Source: JANSWY01 sp965243755 (GTDB taxonomy: Bacteria > Bacteroidota > Bacteroidia > Cytophagales > Cyclobacteriaceae). From it: 64,000 nt of DNA. Shown in pieces: positions 62,681 to 64,000 of this stretch; position 1 is the stretch's first letter, and every line of letters starts with the position of its first letter. The notes below the pieces were generated by a model. The model searched no databases. It was given only the letters and a program-made list of their open reading frames with translations, and was not told the DNA's origin. The DNA lies in assembly GCA_965243755.1 (NCBI GenBank), contig CBDEVW010000003.1, forward strand, positions 248,001 through 312,000, read 5' to 3'. Made by a program: the position numbers and the translations under genes.

Positions 62681-63124
62681 ATGAACATGAGTCAAACAAC
62701 AGCAACCAGTTATTCAACTAAAATCACGGCCAGGTGCACTCCTCAAAAAGCCTTTGAGGCGCTCTCCTCACGGGTGAGCGAATGGTGGGGTGATCAGGAT
62801 GCCCCTGTATTAAAAAAGGGTGATGTTTTCAAAGTTTCCTGGGGTGAGCCCTGGTATCAATTTGAAGTAACAGATTATCATCCCAATGAAAAGATTGTCT
62901 GGACGTGCATTGATGCGCATCAGATCATTGGCGATCTGGAAGATGTTGAAAAGGAATGGGTCGGTACCCAGCTGGTCTGGCACATTAAGCCAATCAACGC
63001 TAATCAAATTGAAATCGACTTTACGCATCAGGGGTTGGTACCGGCGTTTATTTGTTATGATTTCTGCTCCAACACATGGGACAGGTTCATCACATTTAAT
63101 CTGAAGAAGTTTCTGGAGGAGTAA
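62681..63124 (+). CDS. SRPBCC (AHSA1/START-like) domain protein
   Basis: 147 residues from ATG 62681, which lies directly after the operator; an in-frame TTG at 62663 is less likely, and ATG 62687 is an alternative. START-like fold: ARCTPQKAFEALSSRVSEWWGDQD, FKVSWGEPWYQFEVTDYHPNEKIVW by blocks, and the C-terminal helix FCSNTWDRFITFNLKKFLEE. These proteins bind hydrophobic ligands or act on small molecules. It is divergent from an HxlR regulator, the usual layout for a regulated detoxification or sensing pair. Confidence 0.88.
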   Translation: MNMSQTTATSYSTKITARCTPQKAFEALSSRVSEWWGDQDAPVLKKGDVFKVSWGEPWYQFEVTDYHPNEKIVWTCIDAHQIIGDLEDVEKEWVGTQLVWHIKPINANQIEIDFTHQGLVPAFICYDFCSNTWDRFITFNLKKFLEE

Positions 63125-63166
63125 TGAGTGGTGCTTGTTGCACCATTCCCTTTGTTTGTAATAGCT

Positions 63167-63700
63167 TTATTCGTCCATCAATGACATCTGCAAAATGGAT
63201 GGCTGGTAAGCCTTCACAAAATCATATTCACCGGAGCAACACGGAAACAACGAAATCTTCCATGCCCAGTCAACTTTAAACCGCTTATTGAGGTATTCCG
63301 GGTTATCTTCCTCCATAAAATCCTCATCAAACAAGTTGTAACCACTGTAGTTATTGTTTCCGAATCCAAAATCATAGAAGTTGCCTGCTGCATCTTCAAA
63401 CTCCATATGAAAGTAATCGCCTATATCAGTTCCACGATAATAAACGACGAGTGGGCTGCTGACATTGGACCATTCGCTCAGGTAATACTGTAAATCACTT
63501 TTCAGTTCATCCCTGTTTGAGTCCGTGCATTCAATGATCAAATCATTCAATTGGTAAGTTCCGATTTCACCGGGTGAAATTATTGAATCCTGAACGATCG
63601 CTGCTGTAGCATCCGGGATAGGTTCTGAAAGTGGTCCGGGACCAAATGCCATTAATCCAATAAGACTGGAAACGAAAAAATATCTGATAATGACCTTCAC
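63167..63700 (-). CDS. secreted protein of unknown function
   Basis: 177 residues; the GTG at 63700 is the only credible start, as an in-frame stop lies at 63713. Signal peptide about 1-20 (VKVIIRYFFVSSLIGLMAF). Mature part acidic and aromatic: DLIIECTDSNRDELKSDLQYYLSEW, DFGFGNNNYSGYNLF, WAWKISLFPCCSGEYDFV with adjacent Cys-Cys. I recognise no family. The pattern suggests a small beta-rich periplasmic or surface protein. Confidence 0.65.
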   Translation of the reverse strand: MKVIIRYFFVSSLIGLMAFGPGPLSEPIPDATAAIVQDSIISPGEIGTYQLNDLIIECTDSNRDELKSDLQYYLSEWSNVSSPLVVYYRGTDIGDYFHMEFEDAAGNFYDFGFGNNNYSGYNLFDEDFMEEDNPEYLNKRFKVDWAWKISLFPCCSGEYDFVKAYQPSILQMSLMDE

Positions 63701-63768
63701 ACTGTTATTATTTTAATTCCTTTTAGTTCTATCTCCTGTACCATTCAGGTAGTTTCATCTTTATCCAA

Positions 63769-64000
63769 TTAATTCCATACATAACCCTTTTGAATCAATG
63801 AGTCCAAAGCCTGGCAACCCGTTTCTTTTTTGAGGTTGGACACCATTTGATCTATGCCTGCAGAATCTTCGAGGAATAATGCAATAAGATACTCCATATA
63901 GATGCTTTCATTCGATTCTAACTCCATGAAAAGAGATTCCGTAAAGATGGAATCATTCAATGAGGCTGCCAGATTAATCCTTTTAAGGCTGAGGCTATTG
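63769..64000 (-). CDS. C-terminal part of an unrecognised protein running off the right edge
   Basis: The frame is open from 63769 to the window end (about 76 residues; an internal TTG at 63960 is not needed as a start because the frame continues upstream without a stop). Acidic and helical: SIFTESLFMELESNESIYMEYLIALFLEDSAGI, ending SLIQKGYVWN. No family recognised. It is 68 bases from, and in the same direction as, the secreted protein gene at 63167-63700. Confidence 0.6.
   Translation of the reverse strand, partial: NSLSLKRINLAASLNDSIFTESLFMELESNESIYMEYLIALFLEDSAGIDQMVSNLKKETGCQALDSLIQKGYVWN

Noticed and set aside
1..64000. Defence system, prophage, integron or CRISPR island
   Set aside because: No nuclease, toxin-antitoxin, restriction, phage structural, integrase or transposase gene was seen, and codon use is even throughout.

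Overview
This window looks like a chromosomal segment of a Bacteroidota bacterium, most likely a Cytophagales-type marine or soil lineage. The evidence is an STN/carboxypeptidase-regulatory TonB receptor with a DUF4249 lipoprotein, three short ECF sigma genes each overlapped by a membrane-protein gene, TPR-fused histidine kinases, several outer-membrane barrel proteins with C-terminal aromatic residues, near absence of Shine-Dalgarno sequences, and moderate AT richness. No rRNA, tRNA, CRISPR array, transposase or prophage gene was found. Codon and base usage look even throughout, so this is mostly ordinary chromosome rather than an island.

Layout. 1-5.7 kb (minus): outer-membrane receptor cassette (unrecognised secreted protein, TonB receptor, DUF4249 lipoprotein, and an MG2-like protein that runs off the left edge and carries an apparent 1-nt frameshift), preceded by a small membrane protein. 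5.8-13.1 kb: TPR histidine kinase, DUF2891 lipoprotein, a Met/Cys gamma-family PLP enzyme divergent from an Lrp/AsnC regulator, and a solute-binding-domain histidine kinase. 13.2-19.5 kb: glnS, a secreted DinB protein, an AlkA plus AraC-Ogt alkylation-repair pair, a barrel protein and a PNPOx-family flavoprotein. 19.6-24.4 kb: a transglutaminase-like protein coupled to a DUF350 membrane protein, a persulfide dioxygenase-rhodanese, a sugar porter and a GNAT enzyme. 24.5-33.6 kb: TPR-PAS-GAF histidine kinase convergent with a lone receiver, a hydrolase, a barrel protein with low-complexity linkers, a membrane AraC regulator and an NHL-type lipoprotein. 33.7-36 kb: ECF sigma plus DUF6768-like protein, and a DEAD-box helicase. 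36.1-39.4 kb: a fused gluconokinase/6-phosphogluconate dehydrogenase followed by a GntP permease. 39.4-51.6 kb: EamA transporter and MetR-like regulator, two further ECF sigma/membrane-protein pairs, an MFS transporter, an XRE-type regulator, a short DUF1338 protein divergent from a second Lrp regulator, and a Na/Pi cotransporter. 51.7-58.8 kb: a complete eight-gene thiamine operon (thiS-thiC-tenI/thiE-like-thiD-thiE-thiG-thiH-thiF/moeB) led by a TPP riboswitch. 58.9-64 kb: aldo/keto reductase, membrane LuxR-like regulator, BI-1 family protein, HxlR regulator divergent from an SRPBCC protein, and two unrecognised proteins, the last running off the right edge.

How the genes work together. The thi operon makes both halves of thiamine and couples them. 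GntP, gluconokinase and 6PGDH form a compact route from external gluconate to ribulose 5-phosphate. Ogt-type and AlkA-type proteins are translationally coupled for alkyl-base repair. The ECF pairs look like surface-sensing sigma/anti-sigma modules. Many genes start with TTG or GTG; where overlap geometry or a conserved N-terminal motif fixes the start, this is noted. I found no clearly new defence or mobile system. The best leads are the kinase-dehydrogenase fusion, the transglutaminase/DUF350 pair, the unknown ECF partner at 50.5-51.1 kb, and an intergenic repeat family that has extended into a coding sequence.
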